NCBI RefSeq assembly: GCF_914271545.1
Contig: NZ_CAJZAH010000010.1
Coordinates: 89,732 to 153,731 of the forward strand
Direction of reading: 5' to 3'
Length of the DNA: 64,000 nucleotides
DNA from: Cupriavidus respiraculi
GTDB lineage: Bacteria; Pseudomonadota; Gammaproteobacteria; Burkholderiales; Burkholderiaceae
The notes under the pieces are model-generated. The model ran no database searches. It was not told where the DNA came from and saw nothing but the letters and a program-made list of their open reading frames with translations. Position 1 is the first letter of the stretch; every line of letters begins with the position of its first letter. A program made the position numbers and the translations under genes. Positions 1-8,441 of the stretch are shown one piece after another.

Positions 1-1053
1 GAGGCTCAAAAGATCAAGAATCCAGCGGCCATGGTCACGCGTTCCGCGAAGAAGCAAAAGGTCCGGTTTCGCATCGCCTGCACCGGCACGCCGGTCGAGA
101 ATACCCTGGCAGATCTCTGGTGCCTGTTCGACTTCGTTCAGCCGGGAATGCTCGGAGCACTGAACCACTTCTCGCGCACGTATCGGCAGCCGATCGAGGT
201 GAAGACAAACGAGCAGCAGCAGAAAGTGGAGGAGTTGCGGGCGTTGATACGGCCGCAAATCCTTCATCGCCGGAAGACGGACGTTGCGAAGGATTTGCCG
301 CCGCTGCTGGAAGACGCCGACTGCAAACAGTTGCCGATGTCGGCGTACCAGCAGCGGTTGTACGAAGGGGCTTTGGCGTCGTTGCGCGAGCAGCGTGCCA
401 CCAATCCTTCCGCGCAGCTTCAGGCTTTGCACGCCATTCGGAAGATCTGCTCAGATCCTCACGGTCATGCCGAACAGGACAGCGCTTCCATTCCGATAGA
501 GAGGCTCGTCAATGAGTCACCTAAACTTGGCTGGCTTGTTCGGCATCTTCGGCGTCTGGCCGCCGATACCGATGGGAATCACAAGGTCATTGTCTTCTGC
601 GAATTCCGGCAGCTGCAACTACAGCTGCAGAGGGTCATCGCTGCCTTCTTTGGCTTTGCCCCGAGCATCGTGAACGGTGATACTTCCGCGGATCCGAGGG
701 TGGGGGAGAACCGGCAACAACTCATCGATGCTTTCCAGGCCAAGGAAGGCTTTGGGGTCATCATTCTTTCGCCTCTGGCAGTGGGATTCGGCGTCAACAT
801 CCAGGCGGCAAACCATGTTGTTCACTTCACAAGGACCTGGAATCCCGCCAAGGAAGACCAGGCCACCGCCCGCGCGTATCGGATCGGGCAGCAGCGCACG
901 GTAACGGTCCACTACCCCGGTGTGGTCAGCGATCGGTTCCCGAGCTTCGACGTCAAGTTGGACGCATTGCTGGGCAGCAAGCGCGCCTTGGCGCATGACA
1001 TGCTGAATGGATGCAGCGATCTGAAGGCGTCCGACTTCGCCGATTTTGGATAA
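1..1053 (+). CDS. SNF2/SWI2-type DEAD-like helicase, C-terminal part (5' end outside window)
   Basis: The reading frame is open from base 1 and begins with EAQKIKNP, the tail of the SNF2 Walker B motif (DEAQKIKN), so the gene starts upstream of the window. Next come motif III (CTGTPVEN), the linker typical of SNF2 proteins (LADLWCLFDFVQPG), and a helicase C-terminal lobe with SPLAVGFGVNIQAANHV and motif VI (QATARAYRIGQQRTV). These ATPases move along or remodel DNA-protein complexes; bacterial ones occur in repair, in RapA-like roles and in phage-defence systems. The N-terminal lobe and any extra domain are not visible, so the exact role is open. It faces a NERD-helicase gene with about 100 bp between them. 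Confidence 0.88.
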   Translation, partial: EAQKIKNPAAMVTRSAKKQKVRFRIACTGTPVENTLADLWCLFDFVQPGMLGALNHFSRTYRQPIEVKTNEQQQKVEELRALIRPQILHRRKTDVAKDLPPLLEDADCKQLPMSAYQQRLYEGALASLREQRATNPSAQLQALHAIRKICSDPHGHAEQDSASIPIERLVNESPKLGWLVRHLRRLAADTDGNHKVIVFCEFRQLQLQLQRVIAAFFGFAPSIVNGDTSADPRVGENRQQLIDAFQAKEGFGVIILSPLAVGFGVNIQAANHVVHFTRTWNPAKEDQATARAYRIGQQRTVTVHYPGVVSDRFPSFDVKLDALLGSKRALAHDMLNGCSDLKASDFADFG

Positions 1054-1160
1054 GGCCAGCGAGGCGAGGGCAGCGACATGCTTGAACGTTGCCGGTGCGC
1101 CTTCCGAGCGCGCGCTGTGCGGGCGCGCGGCAGCGCCACGTCGGTAGCCGTCCAGGCTTG

Positions 1161-2792
1161 CTAAAGCCGCTCGAGCAGGATCTGCGCTGCCCGCTCGGAT
1201 AGCACCAGGACGAGCTTCATCGTCGCCCGTGTCGCCCCGACAAAGAGGCGTCGGATCTCGTTGTCGCTCAGCTCCGCGAAGTCGATTTCGGCGAAGACGA
1301 TGGCGGGAGCGGATTGCCCTTTGAACCGGAAGACCGATTCGGCTAGCACGTCACCCTCCGAGTAGACGGGGTGCCCCGCAGCGTCGTACTTGCCTGTGAA
1401 GGACCGCAGGTGGTTCGGGCCAATGCGATCGTAGTGCAGCAGCGCCGAACTCTCCCGGCCGCGGTAGCTCAGCAGCGCGACATCATGCGTCTTGAAGCCT
1501 GCGGCGTAGCATTGACGAAGAGCGTCTTTGACGCCGTGTAGCAGGCCCGCATGGTCGCCATACACGACAAACTCGACCTCTTCCGTCGAGATCGGTGCGC
1601 TGGCCTCGATAACGTTGTCACCCGACAGCAGCGGCTGGAGCATTCGCACAACGGGCCGCGGGCTGCGGTAGTTGTTGTTCGCGCGAAGTCGTACCCATCC
1701 CGGCAGGACGGCAGGGGAGTGCCCATACAGGTTCTGCATCGGGTCTTCGAGCCACAGCATGCGGGCTGACGGTCTGGCATGGCGTAACGCCTGTTCGTAC
1801 CAATCCGGTGAGAAATCCTGCCCTTCATCGATGATCAAGGTGTCAAAGAGAAATGCGTCTGACACCGGGACCCGGGCCGCGTCTGCGACTAGTCTGGCGA
1901 ACGCATCCGGCTGTGAAAAGTCAGAAGCCTGCCCGGCATCCCGAAGCAGCAGATCGCACAGCGTATGGAAGGTACATACGAGGCCTCCCGCGGGCGCAAT
2001 TCGCGCGAAATGATCCGCCAGCGGCCGGTTGAAGCAGAGATAGAGGGGACGCTTGCCGTTCCGGATGGCATCGCGGTATTCGGCCAACGCCAACTGCGTC
2101 TTTCCGGAACCTGCGGTGCCGGTGACACGCAGGCGGAACGGTTCCATCTCGATCCGGCGAGCCCAGTGCGCAAGTCCTTCCGAGACGCGCGTGACCATTG
2201 CCCGCGCCTGACCGATCAATGCGCTTACGTCCGTCTCGAGCTCGATGGTGTCGCGCAGGAACTGATGCACCCGGGCGGTATGGGCGTGCGCCTCGCCGAC
2301 CGGCAAGATCTCCTGGATCGTCTCGCAAAGACCGCCGCGTCGCTGCGCATCGATGATGCGCTCCGGCGTAAGGCCCGCGGTCGTCGGATGCTTGACCGTG
2401 TGGTCAGGGCAGTAGAGCAGGTGCTCGATGATCACGGGCTGATTGCTAAGCGCCCGCATCAGTTTGCCGCGCAGCCCATCCACGGTACGTCCCATCTGCG
2501 CAGCAACGAGCTTTGAGCGTCCGGCGTAGTTCTTGGCGAGCCCCTCCGCCGTCTCGTCAAGGAAGCCGCTCTTCTGCTCGATGACGAGCAGATGACCAGC
2601 AGCGTTGACGATCACAAAATCGATCTCGCCGTAGATCGCGTGCTTGCGCGAAACATTGGTCCAGTGGACGGAGTGATAGACCGTGTAGTCGTCAGGAAGC
2701 CCGGCGTGTAGCGTCCTGAGTGTCTCCAGTTCCCGCTGCAGCGGGCCGACCGCCTCCATGGTTTCCCAACCATCTGGAATGACACACGCCAC
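1161..2792 (-). CDS. NERD nuclease-related domain / superfamily-1 (UvrD-like) helicase fusion
   Basis: The N-terminal 90 or so residues form a NERD domain, with GEID near residues 55-58 and IEQK near 71-74, the D/E-xK pattern of PD-(D/E)XK-related nucleases. A P-loop (GTAGSGKT, about residue 222), a Walker B-like motif (LIIDEGQDF) and a C-terminal motif (FVGATRATMKLVLVLS) mark a superfamily-1 helicase. I chose GTG at 2792 because GGAGAGAAAG lies directly before it; an upstream in-frame start at 2876 has no such site. NERD-helicase fusions are common on mobile DNA and are thought to process DNA; a defence or repair role is inference. It lies downstream of rep on the same strand. Confidence 0.82.
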   Translation of the reverse strand: MACVIPDGWETMEAVGPLQRELETLRTLHAGLPDDYTVYHSVHWTNVSRKHAIYGEIDFVIVNAAGHLLVIEQKSGFLDETAEGLAKNYAGRSKLVAAQMGRTVDGLRGKLMRALSNQPVIIEHLLYCPDHTVKHPTTAGLTPERIIDAQRRGGLCETIQEILPVGEAHAHTARVHQFLRDTIELETDVSALIGQARAMVTRVSEGLAHWARRIEMEPFRLRVTGTAGSGKTQLALAEYRDAIRNGKRPLYLCFNRPLADHFARIAPAGGLVCTFHTLCDLLLRDAGQASDFSQPDAFARLVADAARVPVSDAFLFDTLIIDEGQDFSPDWYEQALRHARPSARMLWLEDPMQNLYGHSPAVLPGWVRLRANNNYRSPRPVVRMLQPLLSGDNVIEASAPISTEEVEFVVYGDHAGLLHGVKDALRQCYAAGFKTHDVALLSYRGRESSALLHYDRIGPNHLRSFTGKYDAAGHPVYSEGDVLAESVFRFKGQSAPAIVFAEIDFAELSDNEIRRLFVGATRATMKLVLVLSERAAQILLERL

Positions 2793-2996
2793 CTTTCTCT
2801 CCAATGTTCTAAAGCGCCAGCAAAAACCCTGAAAGACTTGGCAGCCGCGACCGCTTTGTCTAGTAACTACGTGCAACGAGCCGCACGCCAGGCATGTTCC
2901 ACCTCGTACGCGGCCCGCGATCAGATGTCGTCAACAGCAAGCAAGGGACAGAACGTTGGCGCAGCGAAGGGATGCTTGGTGCTGTCTGTGGTGCCT

Positions 2997-4349
2997 TCAG
3001 GAGGCCAAGCGCGGACCAGTGGCCTTGCGGTTCATGAAGGCGCCCAGTTCGACCTTCAACGCCTTCCTGGCAAAGATGGTTTCCTCGTCCGGCGCAGCCT
3101 TGACCTTGGCCCGCTTGACGGCCAGCTTGAACGTGACTTCACGGTAGAGGGCATCGCGCACGCGCGTGCGTGCCTCCGGATCCAGTGCGAGATACGCTTC
3201 GATCCCGGCTTCGGTATTTTTCTCGATCGTTTCGTCCAGCCTTTGCACTGCCTCGACGTGTACGGGAGGCAGCTGTGGCGTCTCTACCTGCGCTGTTGTG
3301 CCGGCCGCGGCTTCACGCTCGAGCTCGCTCAACATCCAGCCTTCCTTGATGGCTCGCATCAGGTACGCGGCGGGAGACTTGATTTCGCTACCCTTGGTCT
3401 TGACCCGGTGCTTGACGAGTTCGATGGCGTTGCGTACCCGCACATCGGTGTACACGTCACGGTTCGCCATGATCTCGCCGATTTGCCGGGTACTGAGGCC
3501 GAACACCCGAACGAGAGTGTCGTAGAGGTCCTTGAGTTCGTGCGGCCGCGCCAGGTCAAGCACCAGTTTGCCGTTCGCGTTGGGTCGCAGCCTGAAACGG
3601 ATTGCCGCCACACGCCGGGTGCCAGGAGCGTTCTTGGTCTCGAACTCGGCGTCCAGGTCAGTCAGATCGTTGATTTGCTTCAGGCTCTTGTCGAGCACAA
3701 GACGCTTGAACTGCTTGTACTCGGTGAGGGACTTCACCGCGTCAGCATTGACCCAGCGACGGACTTCTTCGAGGGGAATCCAGTCCGTCGTTCCCATGAA
3801 GCGCATGGAACTGAGCCGCTCGTACAGGATGTACGCATAGTTCGTCAGCGCTGCAGACATGCGCAGCGAAAGATAGGTGTACCGCTGGGGATCTTTGAGC
3901 TGGCGCCGGATGAGGTCATCGACCTTGAAGACCACACGGCCACTGGCGATCGCGACGGAGCCCAGCAGGGGCACGGAGGCCCATTGCGGCCCACTATGGG
4001 CGTTACCTTCGACTGTGACCTGGACGGAGGCACTCTGGCATTCGCGTAGCGCTTTCTTCAGGTGAGCCAGGTTGTTGGAGGTCTCGTACTTGGCGAGCCA
4101 CTTGAAGTAGCCCAGCTCAATGTCGAAATGGTCCTGGTGCGGTTTCTGCGAAACCTCGAGCCACAGCGCGTTGATGGCACGCCTGGCCAGCAACGACAGC
4201 GACGTGACGTCGATCAGGACGTTGGTCTTGCGGTATCCGATCTCGCGCGTGGACTCCGTAATCGCGGTATTGGGTCCCAATTCCTCGCGCACGGCGGTAA
4301 AGATATCGAAGCCGAGCTGCTCGGGGATATTCTTTACGATGTTGGACAT
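2997..4349 (-). CDS. Plasmid replication initiator protein, Rep_3-like
   Basis: About 450 residues with the layout of Rep_3/RepB-type initiators: a first winged-helix region (LLARRAINALWLEVSQ, then YFKWLAKYETSNNLAHLKKA) and a second (WIPLEEVRRWVNA, then YKQFKRLVLDKSLKQIN). Such proteins bind iterons and open the origin. Directly upstream is a long array of 14 related 17-bp repeats, which supports this role strongly. The start is uncertain: ATG at 4349 (MSNIVKNIPEQ) reads like the natural N-terminus, while an in-frame GTG at 4400 lies next to a half-iteron; neither has a clear ribosome binding site. A half-iteron (AAGGTGTAA) at 4404-4412 next to the start suggests that Rep may repress its own synthesis. 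Confidence 0.8.
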   Translation of the reverse strand: MSNIVKNIPEQLGFDIFTAVREELGPNTAITESTREIGYRKTNVLIDVTSLSLLARRAINALWLEVSQKPHQDHFDIELGYFKWLAKYETSNNLAHLKKALRECQSASVQVTVEGNAHSGPQWASVPLLGSVAIASGRVVFKVDDLIRRQLKDPQRYTYLSLRMSAALTNYAYILYERLSSMRFMGTTDWIPLEEVRRWVNADAVKSLTEYKQFKRLVLDKSLKQINDLTDLDAEFETKNAPGTRRVAAIRFRLRPNANGKLVLDLARPHELKDLYDTLVRVFGLSTRQIGEIMANRDVYTDVRVRNAIELVKHRVKTKGSEIKSPAAYLMRAIKEGWMLSELEREAAAGTTAQVETPQLPPVHVEAVQRLDETIEKNTEAGIEAYLALDPEARTRVRDALYREVTFKLAVKRAKVKAAPDEETIFARKALKVELGAFMNRKATGPRLAS

Positions 4350-4777
4350 GGCGCGCGGGCGGGTGCATCGGACCAAAAATGGAATGCCGCTAATATCCAC
4401 GCTAAGGTGTAAGGCGTCAAGTTAACCATTACACCTTCGCCGGGATCTGCGGCAGGTCCGCAACGGGTGATAGCGCAAGGTGTAATCGGTTGGTGCCGCA
4501 GAAGGACAAAGGCGGTGCCGCACCTTGCAGACCAAAAAATGCCACCCTGGCACCAATGGATTGCACCTTCTCAAGGCGGGATACCAGTGAAGCCTAGCCT
4601 GGCAACGGCCCAGGCCCAAAGGGCACCCGGGCCAATGTATTGCACCTAAGGCCAAAAAACGCCACCAAGTGACCAATGAATATCACCTTGCCGCACCAAT
4701 GCATTACACCTTGCGGCACCAATCGAATGCACTTTCCGACCAACCACTTGCACCTTACGACCAATCGTTAACACTTT

Positions 4778-4870
4778 GCTTGTCGCAACCTCTTGATTTA
4801 GAAGCGAAAAAAGAGCCCTGTAAACGTTAGTTAGCTTTGTAAACAATAAGCCGCTAGCTTCTGCGGAAGA
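4778..4870. other. AT-rich stretch next to the dense iterons, candidate unwinding region
   Basis: Right after the last tightly spaced iteron, the sequence becomes clearly AT-rich (runs such as GATTTAGAAGCGAAAAAAG and TTTGTAAACAATAAG) in an otherwise GC-rich window. Iteron plasmids usually melt at such a stretch. I did not find a convincing DnaA box (TTATNCACA). Function is inferred from position and base composition. Confidence 0.5.
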
Positions 4871-5216
4871 AAAGCAACATCAACACCGGTGGCGGGAACG
4901 AGCCTTGACGGCCATCCGGGGCAGCAACAGACCCCCATCGGCCACCAATCGAGTACACCGTAGCCCTTTCCCTTTCCTTAAGTGCATTGATTTGGTGGAC
5001 AGCAGGGCGTTGCGGATATGCATATCACGACACATTGGCGGTGCCGCAAGGTGTAATTGGTTGGTGCATGCGCGGGGCAAACGATGTGCCGAGTGGGATG
5101 GCCAGCGTATTCCCTGCCGCAAACAGCCTAAGGTGCAACGGATTGGTGCGGAATCAGTTGAGATTTTTCTTTGAGAGAATCGGCTAAGTGGTTGTTCCAC
5201 AGCGGTTTTTCGTCAA

Positions 5217-5232
5217 ATCCGCACATGCGGAT
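5217..5232. promoter_or_regulatory. 16-bp palindrome within the origin region
   Basis: ATCCGCA-CA-TGCGGAT is a perfect inverted repeat, with further TGCGGA/TCCGCA words in the 50 bp to its right (around 5240-5270). It could be an operator or a secondary Rep-binding element. No binding protein can be assigned from the sequence. Confidence 0.35.
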
Positions 5233-5888
5233 CGTGGAAATGCGGAACCCGCGGACGCTGTACTTCCGCAGTTCGTCCCAATCCATTGCACCTTTGCCAG
5301 CCAACGCCCCGGTCGGGGCAACACCATGGCAACACAGTCGCGATAGAAAATGGCTTCAGCGAAAGTGGCCGCTCACCTCTACGAATCCGATGACGCAGGG
5401 CAGCACGCGGCAGTGCTGAACCAATGCTTTGCACCTTGGCATCAGCACCGTGGCCAAGCGTCGCTGGGCGCCGCAACTAGGCGCCAGCTTTCGGGCATGC
5501 AGGCCGACGGCGCGGTGTGTTGCGGGCGCTGGCTGCGGCAGGCGTGAATGCACACACGGATGCCACCAGCGCACTTCGTCTGGGAGCCCATCGCCGCAGG
5601 CCGCATACCCGCACCAATACGTATCACCTTGCGGAAACGAGTCCCCGTCGACTCCACAGTGGAGGCCAGCACCGGCCCGGCAGCGGCCGGCCCTGGTCGG
5701 GCCTGCGGGTGGTGGCGCGCAACGAAAGCACGGAGCGTGAAAATCACAGGGTCAAAGCGCACCGTTGTGGCCCGCGGGGCCGATGTTCCTTCGTATGCAT
5801 GCGCTGGTAAGATGTTGCGCTCCAGCCGCGACGTGTTGAGGCATCTGCTTGTCTTTGCGGATGCGCCTTGCGCCCAACTTCGTACCCC

Positions 5889-6956
5889 ATGACGCTTTCG
5901 CTTCCCGGCACCCCTCCCTCCGACGAATCAGCCCTTGTTGCGGAGTTGCAGCAGCTGATCGACCGGGCCAGGCAACGCACAGCGGCTGCCGTCAATGCCG
6001 AGATCTCGATGCTGTACTGGCGGGTGGGCGACCGGATCCATCGCGAAATACTGGGAAGCACCCGGGCAAACTATGGCGACGAGGTTGTTGTGTCGCTGGC
6101 GCGGCAGCTGACGGCTAGCTATGGGCGAGGATGGGGTGCCCGCCACCTTCGCCTCTGTGTGCGCTTCGCCCAGTCTTTTCCAGACGTCACGATTGTGCAC
6201 ACGCTGTGTACCAAATTGAGTTGGTCTCACCTGAGACTGATTGCGGCCGTTGACGACGCGGTGAAGCGCGAGTTCTACATTGAGCTGAGCCAACTGGAGG
6301 GGTGGAGCGTCCGGCAGCTCCAGGAGCGCATGCAATCGATGCTCTTCGAGCGCAGCGCGATCTCCAGGCAGCCTGAAGCAACCATCAGACAAGAGTTGCA
6401 GCGTTTGCGCCAGGACGCCGCGCCCGCACCTGCCTTGCTCCTGAAAGACCCCTATGTGCTGGACTTTCTCGGACTCAATGATCGCTATCTGGAGCGTGAT
6501 CTGGAGGACGCCATCCTGCGCGAGATAGAACAGTTTCTTCTCGAGATGGGAGCCGGCTTTACTTTCGTCGCGCGCCAGAAACGGGTGCAGATCGATTCGG
6601 ACGATTTTTATATCGACCTCCTGTTCTACAACCGCAAGCTGCGCCGTCTGGTCGCCGTCGAGCTGAAGATCGGCGAGTTCCGTGCCGAGTACAAGGGCCA
6701 GATGGAGCTGTATCTCCGGTGGCTGGCCAAACATGAGCAGGAGGCCGGCGAGAATCCGCCTCTAGGCATCATTCTCTGTACCGGCAAGAAGCGAGAGCAG
6801 ATTGAGCTGTTGGAACTGGACAAGAGTGGTATTCACGTAGCAGAGTATCTGACTGTGCTTCCGCCGCGCGAAACGCTTCAGGCCAAGCTGCATGCCTCCA
6901 TCGCGGCCGCACGGGAGCGTCTGCTGTCCGGAGGCGACGAGCCGCAAGGCTCTTGA
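5889..6956 (+). CDS. DUF1016 / YhcG-type PD-(D/E)XK nuclease family protein
   Basis: A 355-residue protein with the two-part layout of the YhcG/DUF1016 family. The N-terminal helical half has VNAEISMLYWRVGDRI, LARQLTASYGRGWGARHLR and LSWSHLRLI. The C-terminal nuclease domain has DFYIDLLFYNRKLRRLVAVE followed by LKIGEF, giving the D...E-x-K catalytic pattern near residues 240-260. Family members are common on mobile elements and next to restriction loci; their target is mostly unknown. ATG at 5889 is preferred over a TTG seven codons earlier; neither has a strong ribosome binding site. The gene lies just downstream of the last iteron and runs away from rep. Confidence 0.85.
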   Translation: MTLSLPGTPPSDESALVAELQQLIDRARQRTAAAVNAEISMLYWRVGDRIHREILGSTRANYGDEVVVSLARQLTASYGRGWGARHLRLCVRFAQSFPDVTIVHTLCTKLSWSHLRLIAAVDDAVKREFYIELSQLEGWSVRQLQERMQSMLFERSAISRQPEATIRQELQRLRQDAAPAPALLLKDPYVLDFLGLNDRYLERDLEDAILREIEQFLLEMGAGFTFVARQKRVQIDSDDFYIDLLFYNRKLRRLVAVELKIGEFRAEYKGQMELYLRWLAKHEQEAGENPPLGIILCTGKKREQIELLELDKSGIHVAEYLTVLPPRETLQAKLHASIAAARERLLSGGDEPQGS

Positions 6957-7119
6957 GCCTAGGGCTATTGCGGCCATCTAAGTTAGATCGTGGCATCCAG
7001 ATATCACCAATAGGCTGTGCCGGCGAATCGAAAGCAGGCAGCGACGCTGTGGCTCGACCCAATTCAATTTCATTCCTGACGATCGAAAAGTCTCGCCCCG
7101 TGGCCTCGCATAACCGTTT

Positions 7120-7326
7120 GATCGACGGCCAGTTTCGCGCCGGCTACGAAGCGGCCGGGAAACCGTTGGGAGCGTCAGACATGATGATCGCACTCACGCC
7201 AAGGCGCTGTCTGCCGACACAGGAGAAACGACCATCCTCATTACGTCTGACCGGGCTTTCTCCAACATACCTGGCGGTCTCCACATCGAGGATTGGACCA
7301 CCGCCACCCAGGGCTTGAGCCGATGA
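7120..7326 (+). pseudogene. vapC: Remnant of a VapC-type PIN-domain toxin gene
   Basis: In one frame, bases 7125-7195 encode GQFRAGYEAAGKPLGASDMM, a typical VapC stretch with the third acidic PIN residue. After GCACTCACGCC the frame is lost by a 1-2 base change. The next frame continues with AKALSADTGETTILITSDRA and then FSNIPGGLHIEDWT, the usual C-terminus of VapC (F..VPGL..ENW). The N-terminal half of the PIN domain and any vapB antitoxin are absent. PIN proteins are RNases of toxin-antitoxin pairs; this copy cannot be functional. Confidence 0.6.
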
Positions 7327-7574
7327 CCCGCAAGTTCGCCCCCATTGATCCGCTGCCACCAGGCCGCTATATCGTGACCGCCAGGGAGAGTATCGCCCAC
7401 GGCGAAGTCGCGTCGTGGAACACAAATGGAACGGCACAAGCGGCCCTCTGTGTCAGTGATGGAAAATGGTGCACGTTCTTTGTGAACGGCGCCGAGGTTT
7501 GGGGGTGCAACGCGCACTACGCCGCTGCCCATTTCGACACGGCGCCGGCCGAAGCGGACGACGTTACCGTATAG
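7323..7574 (+). CDS. Hypothetical protein, 83 aa
   Basis: The open frame begins with ATG at 7323, overlapping the stop of the vapC remnant (ATGA). The product starts MTRKFAPIDPLPPGRYIV and has two cysteines flanking a hydrophobic centre (CTFFVNGAEVWGC). I recognise no family. Codon use fits the surroundings but the reading frame is short, so it may be spurious. Confidence 0.35.
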   Translation: MTRKFAPIDPLPPGRYIVTARESIAHGEVASWNTNGTAQAALCVSDGKWCTFFVNGAEVWGCNAHYAAAHFDTAPAEADDVTV

Positions 7575-7937
7575 GTCGGGCCGCACACAAACGCTCGGAC
7601 ATCTCCGCTTTCCACGTCGCCCACGGTGCTAGGCTGCGCCGCTCGTCGCCTCGAGCTAGTTCGGCAGTCCGGCCTATACAGGCCGAGACGCCAACACATT
7701 GCGAGGGTGAGAACGGATCCGCGGCTTTGTCCCCCCGAAGCCGTTGACGCCGTCCCACGGCGGTTCCACCGCCCATGTCCTCCGCGTCGACGCTTGGGAC
7801 AAAAACCGCATGTCGCACACCTTTCCGAAATGTTTCCGTAACGATTTCGCCGACCATGGCTCAACGCAGCGGAGAACTAGGCCGCGCGCGTTGACCGAGC
7901 GGCAGGGGAGGGGCGCCGCACGATTGAGGTGAGGCGC
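7575..7937. other. Intergenic region upstream of the sensor operon
   Basis: No gene seen. It contains a 16-bp perfect inverted repeat, CGGCCT-ATAC-AGGCCG, at 7670-7685, about 250 bp upstream of the first gene of the sensor operon. This could be an operator, but promoter elements were not recognised with confidence. Confidence 0.4.
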
Positions 7938-8441
7938 ATGACAAAGCATCGAGGGAGACAGTGGGGGTGTCTGGCGTTGGCGTTGACGATCACGGTTTCC
8001 ATCAACGCCAACGCTCAGACAGCCACGCTGGATGTCTCCGGGAAGATCTCCCGCTACACGGACCGGACGACTGGTACCTACCGCTTCAGTGAGGTGGAAC
8101 TGCTGGGGCTGCCGCAGTACCACATCGTCACCGCGACCAGTTGGACGCCGAAATCGGAGTTCGTCGGGCCTCTGCTGCTGGACGTGCTGGCACGGGTCGG
8201 GGCGCACGGGAGCACCCTCGAGTTCCACAGCCTGAACCAGTACACCTTCGCGATCCCTGTCGGGGACGCCGCCCGCTACGGTGTGATTCTCGCCCTGAGT
8301 CGAGACGGCAAGCGCCTCACGCCCAGCGATTTCGGCCCGATCTTTGTCGTCTATCCGCGGGACCAGTATCCGCGCGAATTGAAGACGCCCATCACCGAGG
8401 CAAAGTATGTGTGGCAGGTGACGGGCTTCCGTGTCCAATGA
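7938..8441 (+). CDS. Periplasmic SUOX/molybdopterin-fold protein, PruR-like pterin-binding candidate
   Basis: A 167-residue secreted protein. After KHRGRQW comes a hydrophobic signal core (CLALALTITVSINANAQ) with probable cleavage after ANA. The mature part resembles the central domain of sulfite-oxidase-type molybdoenzymes: FSEVELLGLPQYHI, LLLDVLARVGAHGSTL, YTFAIPVGDAARYGVILAL, FGPIFVVYPRD and a final YVWQVTGFRVQ. It contains no cysteine, so it lacks the molybdenum ligand and is unlikely to be an enzyme. In Agrobacterium the homologous periplasmic protein PruR binds reduced pterins and controls the membrane partner encoded beside it. Its stop overlaps the start of the sensor kinase (ATGA), fitting a binder/sensor pair. 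ATG at 7938 follows GAGGTGAGG. The pterin ligand is inferred. Confidence 0.72.
   Translation: MTKHRGRQWGCLALALTITVSINANAQTATLDVSGKISRYTDRTTGTYRFSEVELLGLPQYHIVTATSWTPKSEFVGPLLLDVLARVGAHGSTLEFHSLNQYTFAIPVGDAARYGVILALSRDGKRLTPSDFGPIFVVYPRDQYPRELKTPITEAKYVWQVTGFRVQ

Larger units (their letters stand above)
4477..5630. repeat. Iteron array of the plasmid origin (14 copies of CCAAT-N6-CACCTT)
   Basis: Fourteen 17-bp units fit CCAAT, six variable bases, then CACCTT (or its complement AAGGTG-N6-ATTGG). Forward copies start at 4553, 4632, 4673, 4696, 4719, 4740, 4761, 4945, 5278, 5421 and 5614; complementary copies start at 4477, 5048 and 5130. Some deviate by one or two bases (CACTTT at 4730 and 4772, CACCTA at 4643, CACCGT at 4956, CCAAC at 4740). 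The five units from 4673 to 4777 are spaced 23, 23, 21 and 21 bp, about two helical turns, so they face the same side of the DNA. This is how initiator-binding iterons look, and it lies just upstream of rep. Confidence 0.85.

Noticed and set aside
2838-4049. Long open frame on the + strand opposite rep
   Set aside because: It is antisense to the Rep_3-like gene, low in recognisable motifs and typical of high-GC shadow frames.
4477-5630. CRISPR array
   Set aside because: Repeats are 17 bp with internal variable bases and irregular spacing, in both orientations, and adjoin a rep gene: iterons, not CRISPR.
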